64,000 nucleotides of DNA, taken from positions 1,550,001-1,614,000 of the forward strand of contig NZ_JABBGB010000002.1 in the NCBI RefSeq assembly GCF_012927185.1, in the 5' to 3' direction. A program made the position numbers and the translations under genes. Under the pieces are notes generated by a model, which was not told the origin of the DNA, made no database searches, and saw nothing but the letters and a program-made list of their open reading frames with translations. The DNA is from Pseudoflavitalea sp. G-6-1-2. Lineage in GTDB: Bacteria; Bacteroidota; Bacteroidia; Chitinophagales; Chitinophagaceae. Positions 36,901-47,200 of this stretch are shown here, piece after piece; positions within the stretch are counted from its first letter, which is position 1; every line of letters starts with the position of its first letter.

Positions 36901-37422
36901 CCCAATCCGGATTTCACATTGGGATGGAACAACAGTGTGGACTACAAAAACTTCAACCTGAGTTTTCTCATCGATGGGCGTTTTGGAGGAAAGGTAATGA
37001 GTGTAACACAGGCCATCCTCGATTGGTATGGCGTAAGCGAAACCACTGCCAAAGCCCGCGACAATGGCGGCGTAGTGATCAATGCCGTGAAAGAAGACGG
37101 TGGGTCCTTCCCCGGAAAAATGGATGCACAAACCTATTACACTGCCGTTGGCAGCAGGGCCGGTATCGGCGAACTGTATATGTACAATGCCACCAACATA
37201 CGCCTGCGTGAGTTGAGTCTCAGCTACCGTATTCCGCTGAAATGGAAATGGATGCGCAACATGCGTGTGGGATTGGTTGGCAGAAATCTGTTCTTTTTCG
37301 AACTGCACGCACCTTTCGATCCCGAAGTATCGATGGGTTCAGGCAATGGCCTGCAGGGCGTGGATGTATTTGGCATACCACAGGTAAGAAGCATGGGCCT
37401 CAACCTGCGATTGGGAATCTAA
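33937..37422 (+). CDS. SusC/RagA transporter with STN signalling domain
   Basis: 1161 residues. Signal segment (KWFVSLGLMLNLILTGSL), then an STN domain (about 43-115, IEITIQVKNKSLEFVMTDIF, VSLNCIKTPIDEVLAML), a CarboxypepD_reg-like domain (VSGTVRDSKGNPLAGVTIQI), the TonB-box-like SELVVTALGLQKKSRELPYS, plug (SILKGASAAALYGSQAANGV) and barrel ending MGLNLRLGI. The STN domain contacts FecR in the periplasm, so this copy is both importer and transducer. It is highly similar to the SusC at 39195, which lacks STN. Its stop lies 11 bp before the SusD start. Confidence 0.95.
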   Translation: MRVRPCILKWFVSLGLMLNLILTGSLNTISSAMGLQQQPQGPIEITIQVKNKSLEFVMTDIFIKSGLSFHYDKTDLNLKKKVSLNCIKTPIDEVLAMLSTQTGLKFTRVSNRIIVGSPDKSNTIPSQDLPDQSTGEKLVSGTVRDSKGNPLAGVTIQIRNTNKGTQSNADASFELFAAPGDVLVFSSIGYLSIEVPATAAYEMDIVLHENIKSLSELVVTALGLQKKSRELPYSTQQLGGDDVVLAKDPNFINSLSGKTAGMTITRNASGVAGSVRVVLRGNKSTRENQPLYIVDGVPYANYTPAQPADVWGQANNISFTGGRDGGDGISNLNADDIESISILKGASAAALYGSQAANGVILISTKKGKPGKYKIDVSSDFTIETPMLLPDLQYRYEQTITPSTDSLGRQQPGSLGSWGNPVRAPDHVTKYFSIGNTASNTISFSGGKEKAQTYFSYSNTNNKGIIPTTRFNRHTINIRETLKLLKNRLQIDAAVSLLSQQTNNRFSSGLYYSPISGLYLFPRGQDFDYYKNHFEYYDAELGRQMQNWWNIRHDNSWIGQDDQQNPEWALRRNTRKDERFRSMTTLALTWQQNSWLSFKSRISYDRSEDQYELQAHSGTQIVLSGGNGRYTLEKETNTQFYADLMANANAKINPWLHLAGNIGASFTDTKAHERDYNGSNPNAEPGLIIPNKFTQSNISPLSLDAQLYVEQKQLQALFTNIQMGFRNKIFLDITARNDWSSTFAFTPTAGKGFLYYSTGLSVILSDIFKLPKPIDFFRARLSYAKVGNDIASYSSKPSAFIRQQIAGVPRVVLNQRAPYPGVYLQPEDNRSIETGIEMRFFKNRLTADITFYKNNNYKQYMEVPAPRGSGYNIYYLNLGNIQNQGWEAVITAIPIRTSTLNWTSTINFATNKNKVISLSTATASGAGPENLFVLTDFGVNMYGSFIQEGGSWGDIYSNKELVTNSKGQYVIDEQGRLKVHAWSKKVGNPNPDFTLGWNNSVDYKNFNLSFLIDGRFGGKVMSVTQAILDWYGVSETTAKARDNGGVVINAVKEDGGSFPGKMDAQTYYTAVGSRAGIGELYMYNATNIRLRELSLSYRIPLKWKWMRNMRVGLVGRNLFFFELHAPFDPEVSMGSGNGLQGVDVFGIPQVRSMGLNLRLGI

Positions 37423-37433
37423 AAACATGCGTT

Positions 37434-39008
37434 GTGAAAAGAAGTAAACACATAGTATGGATGGCGCTCGCAGCAACACTGCTGTTAGTTGCCTGTACTA
37501 AAAGATTTGAGAAACTGAACACCAATCCATACGAGTTCACTGAAGAAGAATTGCAGGCCGGCAACCGCCTGATGGGCGAGCCATTGCTGCAGGCACAACT
37601 GAATCTGCTTATCTACAACGATCCTCCTGTTGCACAATTGCAGCAGAATCTGAACGCCGACATTTTCAGCGGATACATGATGCCTCCAACGCCATTCGAA
37701 GGCAATAACAACAATGCCAACTACGGACTGATCTTCTACTGGAACAACAACCCATGGAATGTTACCTATGGCAATGTGATGAAGAGCTGCAAGTTTGCGC
37801 AAAACAAAGCCGGCAGCAAATTTCCCGATTTCTACGCATGGGCGCTGATACTGAAAGTAGAGGCCATGCACCGCCTGAGCGATATCTACGGTCCCATCAT
37901 CTACAGCCACTACGGCCAGCCCAATATGGATCAGAGCGTAGAGTACGATTCGCAGCAGCAGGCCTATTATTACTTTTTCAACGACCTCGACAGCGCCACC
38001 AAAATACTCACCAATCTCGTGAACAGTGGAGCAAAGCAGCGTTTCAAGCCATTCGACCTGGTATACAAAGGCGATTACACCAAATGGATCAGGTTCGCCA
38101 ATACACTGAGGCTGCGGCTGGCCATCCGCATTTCAGGAGTGGACAAAGAAAAAGCAAAACGTGAAGCAGAGGCAGCGCTCAATCATCCCATGGGAATACT
38201 GAGAGAGCAGGATGATATTTTTTCAGTGGACATTTCGCCTGTTACGCATCCGCTGAACATCATGTGTTATACCTGGGCCGATCTGCGGATGGGCGCTCCC
38301 ATGGAGTCGATACTCACCGGCTACAACGATCCGCGACTGCCGCTTTATTTTGTACCCGTCAATGGCAGCAATGAATACCACGGTATTCGTCAGGGTATCA
38401 AGATCTTTGCAAAAGAACAATACTCCGGATTTTCGGAGCTGGCAAAACTTCCGAAAAAGATCACTTTCATGACGGTAGCCGAAGCCTGGTTTCTGAAAGC
38501 CGAAGCCGCCTTGCTGGGCTACACCGGAGCGGGTAATGCAGAAGAGAATTACAGAAATGGTGTAGCTGCATCCTTCCAGCAATACAATCTGAGCAATGTG
38601 AATGAGTATCTGCAAAACAATACGCTGAAAGCCGCTCCATATACCGATCCCCGCAACAGCGAGAACAATATACCTGCCGGCAATCCTCACCTGAGTACCA
38701 TCACCATCCGTTGGGATGAAAGCGCCAATACGCAAACAAAACTCGAAAAGATCATCACACAGAAATGGATCGCCATGTATCCCGAAGGGCAGGAAGCATG
38801 GAGCGAGTTCCGCCGCACCGGTTATCCGAAATTATTTCCGGTGGTGATCAACAATAGCGGCGGCACTATACCTACAGAGAAATTTATCCGGCGTCTTCCC
38901 TTTCCCCAGATCGAATTCATTACCAATCCCAAAGCGGTGGAAAGAGCCAAGGCATTCCTCAAAGGAAACGATAATGGCGGCACTCCATTATGGTGGGATA
39001 TGAGGTAA
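37434..39008 (+). CDS. SusD-like lipoprotein (first pair)
   Basis: 524 residues from a GTG at 37434 that supplies the positively charged signal-peptide start (VKRSKH); an ATG at 37461 would lack it. Lipobox LLVAC (Cys21), then TKRFEKLNTNPYEFTEEEL, the SusD-like_2 type opening. Internal marks are RLSDIYGPIIYSHYGQPN, WIRFANTLRLRLAIRIS and TQKWIAMYPEGQEAWSEFRR near the end. It is the surface lid for the STN-SusC immediately upstream and a clear paralogue of the SusD at 42370. Confidence 0.95.
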   Translation: MKRSKHIVWMALAATLLLVACTKRFEKLNTNPYEFTEEELQAGNRLMGEPLLQAQLNLLIYNDPPVAQLQQNLNADIFSGYMMPPTPFEGNNNNANYGLIFYWNNNPWNVTYGNVMKSCKFAQNKAGSKFPDFYAWALILKVEAMHRLSDIYGPIIYSHYGQPNMDQSVEYDSQQQAYYYFFNDLDSATKILTNLVNSGAKQRFKPFDLVYKGDYTKWIRFANTLRLRLAIRISGVDKEKAKREAEAALNHPMGILREQDDIFSVDISPVTHPLNIMCYTWADLRMGAPMESILTGYNDPRLPLYFVPVNGSNEYHGIRQGIKIFAKEQYSGFSELAKLPKKITFMTVAEAWFLKAEAALLGYTGAGNAEENYRNGVAASFQQYNLSNVNEYLQNNTLKAAPYTDPRNSENNIPAGNPHLSTITIRWDESANTQTKLEKIITQKWIAMYPEGQEAWSEFRRTGYPKLFPVVINNSGGTIPTEKFIRRLPFPQIEFITNPKAVERAKAFLKGNDNGGTPLWWDMR

Positions 39009-39065
39009 AAAAAATTTAACATAGAGGTAGTACTACTGCTTCACTCACACGACATCTACTCTGCC

Positions 39066-39088
39066 ACCGGCTGAGCGACGCCGGTTTA
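39066..39088 (+). terminator. short hairpin between the two SusCD pairs
   Basis: ACCGGC (39066-39071) pairs with GCCGGT (39080-39085) over 8 nt, followed by TTATC. It sits in the 186-bp gap between SusD and the second SusC and could attenuate transcription into the second pair. The stem is only 6 bp. Confidence 0.35.
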
Positions 39089-39194
39089 TCATTACACATA
39101 TACAGGTAAAAAATAATAGCATCTGCTAAAGGGAATTGCTTTGCCTGTACCTGAACCTTTTTCAAAACCATTTTTAACCAATAAAAGGGCAAGT

Positions 39195-42100
39195 ATGAAA
39201 ATCAACCAAGGCCTTATAAGAATGTGTGCATTTACAGCACTCATTTCTATGACGGCTCCACATGCTTATGCGAATGCTGCCAGTCCTTATGTGCCAGCAA
39301 TCACTTCACCCGGTTTCTTTCAGAGCAAAGAAGTAACGGGTACAGTGCGTGATGCAAAGGGAAATCCTTTGCAGGGAATTTCAGTAACCGTAAAAGGAAG
39401 CGGCAAAGGCACACAAACCAATGCAGACGGTGCTTTCCGCCTCGAAGCAAAAGAAGGCGATGTATTAGTATTCTCTTCAGTGAACTTTGCACCCAAAGAA
39501 CAAACAGTAGGCAGTTCAGCCACTGTAAATATTGTGCTCACCGAAACAGTGACAGGCCTGAATGAAGTGGTGGTAACGGCATTGGGTATCCAGCGCAAGG
39601 CCAAGGATCTTACTTATTCAACACAACAGATAAAGGGCGCGGATCTTTCGGTAGTGAAAGATGCGAACGTAATCAATTCCTTATCCGGAAAAGTGGCTGG
39701 TTTGCAGATCAACAGAAGTGCTTCAGGGGTGGGTGGATCTGTACGCGTGGTACTGCGCGGACAAAAATCCATTCGTGAAAACCAGCCACTCTATGTGATC
39801 GATGGTATTCCTATTGTGAACTTCACGGCTGCACAGCCGAGCGATCTCTGGGGTCAGTCCGGCGGTCCCAACTCCAACTCTGCAGGCCGCGATGGTGGCG
39901 ATATCCTCAGCACCATCAACCCCGATGATATCGAAAACGTGAACGTACTCAAAGGCGCTTCCGCTTCTGCTCTTTACGGAAGCCAGGCTGCCAATGGTGT
40001 GATCATCATCACCACCAAAAAAGGAAGATCAGGTGTAACCAGAGTGAATTTCTCTTCGGACTTCACGCTCGACAAAGCAGCTTATCGCCCCGAACTTCAA
40101 TACAGCTACAAACAAACAGGCCCTGAAAACCTGTACAGCTGGGGCGATAAAGGCAGCAGCCCGGATCATGTAAAAGATTTCTATCGCACGGGCACTACCT
40201 GGATCAATTCACTTGCAATTTCAGGAGGCAACGAAAAAGCACAGACATACTTTTCTTATTCCAACACATCCAATAAAGGTGTTGTTCCGAATACGAAGTA
40301 TGGTCAGCATACCCTCAACTTCCGTGAAACAGCCAAACTGCTCGATGATAAACTCACCATCGACGCGAATGTGCTGATGACTACGCAGAATGCCGATAAT
40401 CGTCCATCTTCCGGCCTGTACTTCAACCCCATCACAGGTTTGTACCTGTTCCCACGCGGGCTCGATTTTCAGCAGTACAAGAACAACTACGAGTACTTCT
40501 CTCCTACCAGAAATATGTTCATGCAGGATTGGTGGATTCAGAATTTCGACAAGAAGCTGAACGGGCAGGATTCGCAGCAGAATCCTTACTGGATCCTGAA
40601 CAGAAACGGAACAGAAAACAAAAAAGACAATCTCATTGCGTCACTCGCATTGAAATATGCACTGAACAACTGGATTACAGTACAAGCCCGTGGCAACGTA
40701 AACAAAGCCTGGGATAAGTATGAGCAGAAAGCATACGCCGGTACTCAAACCACCATCGCAGATGCCAATGGCCGCTATGTGTACGATTATATGAGCAGTA
40801 CGCAATTCTATGGCGATGTACTGGTACTCGGCAACACACAGCTGACCGAAAAGATCGGATTCAGCTTCACCGCAGGTACCAGCATCACCGATCTGAAACA
40901 GGATCGCAATTTTGCAGACTCAAAAGATGCCGATCTGGCCTTCGCCAATCAGTTCCATATCGGTAATATCAATCTGAGCCCTTCTGCAAAAATCTATAAC
41001 ACAGGAGTAAGAAGACAACTGCAATCAGTATTCGGAACCGTAGGTTTCAATCTGAGTGAAAAAGTATTCCTCGATCTTACAGCGCGTAACGACTGGTCGT
41101 CTACACTTGCTTACACGCCTAATGTGAAGAAAGGATACCTGTACTATTCAGCAGGTTTGAACACCATTGTTAGTGATCTTTTCAAAATGCCATCATTCAT
41201 CGATTATGGCAAAGTGCGCGTATCATATGCGAAAGTGGGTAATGATGTGCAGCCATTCGTAACGCTTCCTGTGAACGCAGTGAGATCAGGACAGCTCACG
41301 TCCAACACATCAGGACCTTTCCTCGGCAGACCGTTAAAACCAGAGCTTACAACATCTATCGAAATCGGAACAGAATGGAGATTCTTCGACAACCGTCTTA
41401 ACTTCGATTTCACCTGGTATAATTCACATACCAAAGATCAGTACTTCGATTTCCCGATCTCCGCAGGGTATCTCTATCCTAACTCTTACATCAATGCAGG
41501 CGATGTGCAGAACACCGGTATCGAGGCATCGATCGGATACCAGATCATCAAACAAAAAGACCTTACCTGGAATTCCAACCTCAACTTCACCCATAACAGA
41601 AACAAGCTGATAGAACTGGCGCCGCAACTGAAAGGTGATTACACCATCACACCAAAAGGCGACAACGTGAACAGCTATGCACTCAAGCTGCACGAAGGAA
41701 GTTCTTACGGCGATATCTACGGCGTTAAATTCAAACGTGCCAATGATGGTTCCATTCTCGTGAACGACAATGGCAAACCCATCGCAGAAACCGGTGCATT
41801 GCAGTACCTGGGTAATCCTACTCCGAAATTCATGTTGGGATGGTACAACACCGTTACCTATAAGAAATTCACCCTGAATGTGCTGATCGATGGCCGTTTC
41901 GGCGGAAAGGTAATGAGCATTACACAAGCGATGCTCGATGAGTACGGCGTATCTAAAAATACAGCCAATGCGCGTGACAATGGCGGAGTGGACATTGCAG
42001 CAACCAAACAGAACGGAGAGAAATTCTCAGGAAAGATCCCTGCCAGTATTTTCTACGGAACAGTAGGCGGCCGTGCCGGTATCACCGAATACTATATGTA

Positions 42101-42338
42101 CGATGCCACCAATGTGCGTCTGCGCGAACTGGCTATCGGATACGCAGTTCCTATTCGTCCCGGTATCATCAAAGACCTGAAGATCGGATTTGTAGCACGC
42201 AATCTTTTCTTCTTCTCCAAGAAAGCGCCTTATGATCCTGAGCTGAGCATGAGTACAGGCAACGGCGTGCAGGGTGTAGATGTTTTCGGATTGCCAGCTA
42301 CACGCAGCTTTGGTCTCAATCTGAAAGCCACTCTCTAA
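39195..42338 (+). CDS. SusC/RagA transporter without STN (second pair)
   Basis: 1047 residues from the ATG at 39195 (MKINQGLIRMCAFTALISM); the longer frame from 39141 would precede the signal peptide. It goes straight from signal peptide to a CarboxypepD_reg-like domain (VTGTVRDAKGNPLQGISVTV), then NEVVVTALGIQRKAKDLTYS, plug (NVLKGASASALYGSQAANGV) and barrel ending FGLNLKATL. It closely matches the 33937 SusC through plug and barrel (both have VRVVLRG and RENQPLY) but has no STN domain. It is a pure importer, probably under control of the first copy's signalling. Confidence 0.95.
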   Translation: MKINQGLIRMCAFTALISMTAPHAYANAASPYVPAITSPGFFQSKEVTGTVRDAKGNPLQGISVTVKGSGKGTQTNADGAFRLEAKEGDVLVFSSVNFAPKEQTVGSSATVNIVLTETVTGLNEVVVTALGIQRKAKDLTYSTQQIKGADLSVVKDANVINSLSGKVAGLQINRSASGVGGSVRVVLRGQKSIRENQPLYVIDGIPIVNFTAAQPSDLWGQSGGPNSNSAGRDGGDILSTINPDDIENVNVLKGASASALYGSQAANGVIIITTKKGRSGVTRVNFSSDFTLDKAAYRPELQYSYKQTGPENLYSWGDKGSSPDHVKDFYRTGTTWINSLAISGGNEKAQTYFSYSNTSNKGVVPNTKYGQHTLNFRETAKLLDDKLTIDANVLMTTQNADNRPSSGLYFNPITGLYLFPRGLDFQQYKNNYEYFSPTRNMFMQDWWIQNFDKKLNGQDSQQNPYWILNRNGTENKKDNLIASLALKYALNNWITVQARGNVNKAWDKYEQKAYAGTQTTIADANGRYVYDYMSSTQFYGDVLVLGNTQLTEKIGFSFTAGTSITDLKQDRNFADSKDADLAFANQFHIGNINLSPSAKIYNTGVRRQLQSVFGTVGFNLSEKVFLDLTARNDWSSTLAYTPNVKKGYLYYSAGLNTIVSDLFKMPSFIDYGKVRVSYAKVGNDVQPFVTLPVNAVRSGQLTSNTSGPFLGRPLKPELTTSIEIGTEWRFFDNRLNFDFTWYNSHTKDQYFDFPISAGYLYPNSYINAGDVQNTGIEASIGYQIIKQKDLTWNSNLNFTHNRNKLIELAPQLKGDYTITPKGDNVNSYALKLHEGSSYGDIYGVKFKRANDGSILVNDNGKPIAETGALQYLGNPTPKFMLGWYNTVTYKKFTLNVLIDGRFGGKVMSITQAMLDEYGVSKNTANARDNGGVDIAATKQNGEKFSGKIPASIFYGTVGGRAGITEYYMYDATNVRLRELAIGYAVPIRPGIIKDLKIGFVARNLFFFSKKAPYDPELSMSTGNGVQGVDVFGLPATRSFGLNLKATL

Positions 42339-42369
42339 CCACAAGCAGAACAACTTAAAAAAATGACTT

Positions 42370-43977
42370 ATGAACTATAAAGCATTTAAGAAAACCGGCT
42401 CCCTGATACTGGTGGCAGCAGCCCTCAGCCTCAGTGGATGTACCAAGAATTTTGAATCGCTCAACAAAGATCCTTACGGTGCAACCGATAAAGATCTTGA
42501 AGCAGATTTCGCTATCGTGGCAGCGCAGCTGCAACAGGCACAACGCAGCATATACCTGTATCTCCCTGTACCTACTTTTCAGCTACAGCAAAACCTGCTG
42601 GGCGATGTATTCGGCGGATACATGATGGCCCCCACTCCGTTTGGCGGAAATATCAACAATGCCAACTACAACCTCGTAGACGGATGGATCACAGCCCCAT
42701 GGACAACAGCCTACTACAACGTGATGAACCCATGCATCAAAGCAGGACTCTTTTCCAAAGAGAAGTTCCCTGAAACCTATGCACTGGCAAAGATCCTTCA
42801 GGTAGAAGGCATGCACCGAGTGAGTGATATCTATGGACCGATCATCTACACCAAATACAATCAGCCAAATGCTGAAGGCGGCATCGATTTCGATACCCAG
42901 AAAGATGCTTACTACGCATTCTTTGCAGATCTGAAAGAAGCCATCGCCATTCTCACACCAATCAAGAACAATGCAGCGAGCGTACTCTTTGCAAAATCCG
43001 ATCTGGTGTATGGCGGAAAATATTCACAATGGCTGAAACTGGCTAACAGCCTGCGTCTCCGCCTGGCCATCCGTATCTCCAACATCGATGCAGCCAAAGC
43101 AAAGACAGAAGCTGAAGCAGCACTGGCCGATGCAGGTGGTTTGCTGGAAGTACCTGCAGATAACTTCAATGTAAACATCGGAGCCACTACACATCCGCTG
43201 AACACCATCGCATCTTCATGGAACGATACGCGTATGGCTGCACCGGTTGAGTCTATAATGGGTGGCTACAATGATCCACGTTTGGAGAAATACTTCCAGA
43301 AAGCAACAGATCCTGCAGTGGCCGGACAATTCAAAGGAATCCGAAATGGCATCAATATCGATGCGAAAGCGCGTTATGTTGATTACTCCAATCTGGCTCC
43401 GCTTGAAAGCAAGATCCAGCTGATGACAGCAGCCGAAGTATGGTTCCTGAGAGCAGAAGCGGCAGTACTCGGCTTTGCCGGCGCAGGCGATGCAAACACC
43501 AATTACAACAATGGCATCAAACAGTCATTTGCTCAATACAAACTCGATGCACTGGCAGATGCATATCTCAATAACGCAGTAGCCAAACCTAAACCGTATT
43601 TAGATCCTAAAGCAATCACAGCGGGTCAGAACGATGTTACTTCCGGCCCGCATCTCAGCACCATTACCATCAAGTGGGATGATGGCGCTACAAAGGCAAC
43701 CAAGATCGAACGCATACTTACACAAAAATGGATAGCGATGTTCCCTGAGGGACAGGAAGCATGGAGCGAGTTCCGCCGTACCGGTTATCCCAAACTCTTC
43801 CCTGTTGTGATCAATAACAGTAACGGAGCTATCAGCACAGAAGATTTTGTTCGTCGTTCTTTCTATCCTGGTAACGAATATGCAGTGAATCGCGCAGCAG
43901 TTGAAAAAGCTGTTTCCACATTGCAACCCGCCAAAGACAACGGTGGCAGCCGATTCTGGTGGGATGTAGTTCATTAA
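42370..43977 (+). CDS. SusD-like lipoprotein (second pair)
   Basis: 535 residues with lipobox SLSGC (Cys24) and TKNFESLNKDPYGATDKDL. The same landmarks as the first SusD are present: RVSDIYGPIIYTKYNQPN, WLKLANSLRLRLAIRIS and TQKWIAMFPEGQEAWSEFRR. It starts 31 bp after its SusC. Together with 39195 it is a diverged tandem copy of the 33937/37434 pair. The transcript ends at the terminator at 44156. Confidence 0.95.
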   Translation: MNYKAFKKTGSLILVAAALSLSGCTKNFESLNKDPYGATDKDLEADFAIVAAQLQQAQRSIYLYLPVPTFQLQQNLLGDVFGGYMMAPTPFGGNINNANYNLVDGWITAPWTTAYYNVMNPCIKAGLFSKEKFPETYALAKILQVEGMHRVSDIYGPIIYTKYNQPNAEGGIDFDTQKDAYYAFFADLKEAIAILTPIKNNAASVLFAKSDLVYGGKYSQWLKLANSLRLRLAIRISNIDAAKAKTEAEAALADAGGLLEVPADNFNVNIGATTHPLNTIASSWNDTRMAAPVESIMGGYNDPRLEKYFQKATDPAVAGQFKGIRNGINIDAKARYVDYSNLAPLESKIQLMTAAEVWFLRAEAAVLGFAGAGDANTNYNNGIKQSFAQYKLDALADAYLNNAVAKPKPYLDPKAITAGQNDVTSGPHLSTITIKWDDGATKATKIERILTQKWIAMFPEGQEAWSEFRRTGYPKLFPVVINNSNGAISTEDFVRRSFYPGNEYAVNRAAVEKAVSTLQPAKDNGGSRFWWDVVH

Positions 43978-44155
43978 TCTGATCTGTAGCGGGTCCTTTT
44001 GCAAGCGGGACGGACCATTGGGCGAGTCCTGCTTTTCTAAACAACTGAATCCGCTAACGGGAATCCATAGCAACTCCCCCAACTTTTTAGCGCAAAAGCT
44101 TTCTGATGTTACTGGTAATTACAGATGAAATGCAGCGCATTTTCAGCGATCAAAA

Positions 44156-44184
44156 ACAAACCCCGCTCATCTGAGCGGGGTTTT
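44156..44184. terminator. strong bidirectional terminator
   Basis: CCCCGCTCA (44161-44169) and TGAGCGGGG (44172-44180) form a 9-bp stem with a 2-nt loop, flanked by AAA and TTTT. It separates the rightward SusCD operon from the leftward metalloprotease gene. Confidence 0.85.
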
Positions 44185-44208
44185 GCTTTGTAATCTTCTC
44201 CGGTGAAA

Positions 44209-47200
44209 TTATCTGATCACCATCGAATGAGTAGAACTTTTACCGTTATTCCTTACGCGCACGAAGTACACGCCCGGAACCGCCTGCAGCTCAACCCTGA
44301 TATACGTTTTGTTTTTGGCATTGATAGTTTTTACAATTCCTCCTGTAGCATTGAACACTGTGATTTCTGCGTCGGTTGCACTGGCCGGAACCTGCACCAT
44401 AAACGATCCGTTGCTCGGATTAGGATACACATACACGCCCTGCAGTTTGTTTTCTGCATTAGCCTGTTCTGATGCTCCCGGCGCACCGCTATTGATGTTT
44501 ACGGAGTAATCTTCCACTTCGCTATGCCAGCCATTGCCGCATGAGCTGATAGTGCTGAGACCATATTCTGCACGAACACGCATGCGTGTTTTACCGGTGA
44601 GTGCAGAAGAAGGAATCGTAACCGTAGCGCTGTATGCAGATGCACTGGCGCCCGATGCATTGAGCACCTGCTCGCCGGCGTCTGTGAAGTCGCCATCCTG
44701 ATTCCAGTCGATCCATACAGCAGCTCTCGATCCTGCCCATAATGCCTGCAACGTTACTGCAAGATTTACGGTGCTTCCTTTGCTTGCTGTTGCTGTCATG
44801 GCTGTGTAATCGCCATAACCATTGGTAGCAAACGTGGTGGTATTGCTGATGCTTCCGAATACAAGTTTGGTTACGTATTGCCCTGCAGAACCATTGGTAA
44901 CTGCGCAATACGTTGCTGTATTTGAACTGGTGGTTGCAGTTACTGCATTGCTTGCTGCGGAAATATTTCCTGCTGCATCTTTTGCTTTTACAGTGAAAGT
45001 GTAGCTGGTAGCAGCTGTCAGGCCGGTTACATTGTAGCTGGTAGTGGTTGAACTTCCTGCCAGTGTTGTTCCGTTGTAAATATCATAACCTGTTACTCCA
45101 ACGTTGTCGGTGGAAGCAGTCCAGTTGAGTTGCACGGAATTCATGGTGATATTCGATGCAGCCAGATTAGTGGGCGCCGAAGGAGCGATGATGTCTCCGC
45201 CACTACCCTGAATAACCAGACCATAATCTTCAGATTCACCACTATCCATTTCATCACATGGACCATCCCCTTCATTTCTTCCGGGATATACAAAATGAAC
45301 CATCACACGAATACCCACTTTGTTGAGACTGGCATTGGTTGGGATAGTTACAGGTACTGTTGCAGTAAGCACACCCGAAGGCATATTCTTCTGAACAAAC
45401 TGCTGACTGGCGATCAGTTCTCCCGCATCGTACACGGAGTTGTAGTTCCAGTCGGCCCATACGCGGATGCGCCAGTTGTCGTTGGAGGTAGATCCCCCGG
45501 TGCTGAAGTTCGGATCAGTTGCAGTAACTGCCAGCGAATACGTCTGACCTCTGGTTACATTGGTACTGATGGTACTGTAGTAATCGGTGATATTGTTGTA
45601 AGCCGTGCTGTTGTTGATGGTATTGAACTGCACTTTGCTCAGGTACACATATCCGCCGTAACGATAAGTTGGCTGGCAATAAGACAATCTCGAAGTAACG
45701 CCGTTTGTTTTGGTGAACGTCTGTGATTGTCCTGATGAATTGGTGATCGTCAGCGAAGGAGAATACACACCCGGTGTTGCATAGATAACCGGCGGTGGTG
45801 TTTGTCCACTGAACGACGAAGGAGTTCCTCCGGGGAACGACCACTGCCAGGATGTAATGGTGGTGCCGGGTGCAGCTGTTGAGATATCGGAGAAGGTTAC
45901 GCCTTCCGACAATGCCACCAGCGCTTTATCCTGCAAAAATTCGGCTTTGAAAGGATTATTGGTTCCGAGGATATTCAGACCATAATCTTCAAACTCTCCG
46001 CTTTCTACAGATGCGCATGGATCATCTCCAAAAGTTCCTGCTTTGTAATGCACCAATACGCGCATGCCCACTTTACCGGTTACGGCTGTTGATGGCACCG
46101 TGATGTTGGTGGTGTAGGTGTATGGTCCGGAAGCCGCAATGGCGCTGGTATTGAACTCCTGATTGGCAACCAGCTCACCGGTCTCGTATACAAAGTTACC
46201 ATTCCAGTCTGCCCATACACGGATGCGGTTTACATCCGGTGATGTTGCAGATGCATTCGGAATATTCACTGTTACTTTCAGTTGCTGCACTGCACCTTTG
46301 GTAAGATTGGTGACCACTTTATTGGTGAGATCGGAAACACCTTCCTGTACAGAATTGTAATTGATGGTTCCGAATTTCACATTCGTGATTCTTGAATAAG
46401 AGCCGAAGTTCACACCGGGTATGCAATAGCTGGTGTAAGGATCACTGAACAGTACAGACAGTTTGTTATTGGTAGGATTGGTGAGGCCAGATAATCCTCC
46501 GGTGATTGCCGCATTCAGGAATGTGAGCGTGGCATTTGAAATGGAATTTGCCTGCGCATGTGCTGTAGCATTTCCAAGCAGTGTGATGGTTGCATTGGTA
46601 GCATCGTTCACAGTTACCTGCATGGTAAGTCCGGCAGGGAGATTAGCTGCCGTGTAATGCGTTCCCTGCACGAGGTTTCCGCTGGTAACGGCAAATGTTT
46701 TGTTCACCAGGCGGATTTTGAGGGAGTTGTTGATGCTTCCGTCGTTCACGAAAGTTTCAACAAAACGATCGCCGAACCAGAGCACACGTGGTGTGGTGGG
46801 ATCGAGGTTCACACCTGTTGCAGTGAGATTCGCGGGTTGCCATAACGGAGAGCGCGGGCCGCTTTGAATAGCAGCCAGCATGCGGGCTACCTGCCCTTGT
46901 GTGAACATCTTGTAACATTGTTTGGATGCGCCGGTATAGCCCATGTAGTTTTCACCATTCACGAATTGATTGAAACAGTTCTTGGTGCCGCGGCATTCGC
47001 CTACAGAGGCATTCTCAGGAGGTGTATCGTCCACCTGATCGTTTGGATAGGTACAGCCGCCCTCAAATGAGTGTGCGAGATTGAGCCAGTGACCGAACTC
47101 ATGAGAGAGCGTTGAAGAGAATTCTTTGTTGGTGTTGCCGAAGAGATAACGGCCATTGTACACAATGCGGGCCGTGTTGTTGTCCGTCATGCTTTGGCTT

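Noticed and set aside
33937-43977. Tandem SusCD pairs as a recent mobile duplication
   Set aside because: The pairs have diverged, the STN domain differs, and no flanking repeats or transposase are seen. An old gene duplication is simpler.
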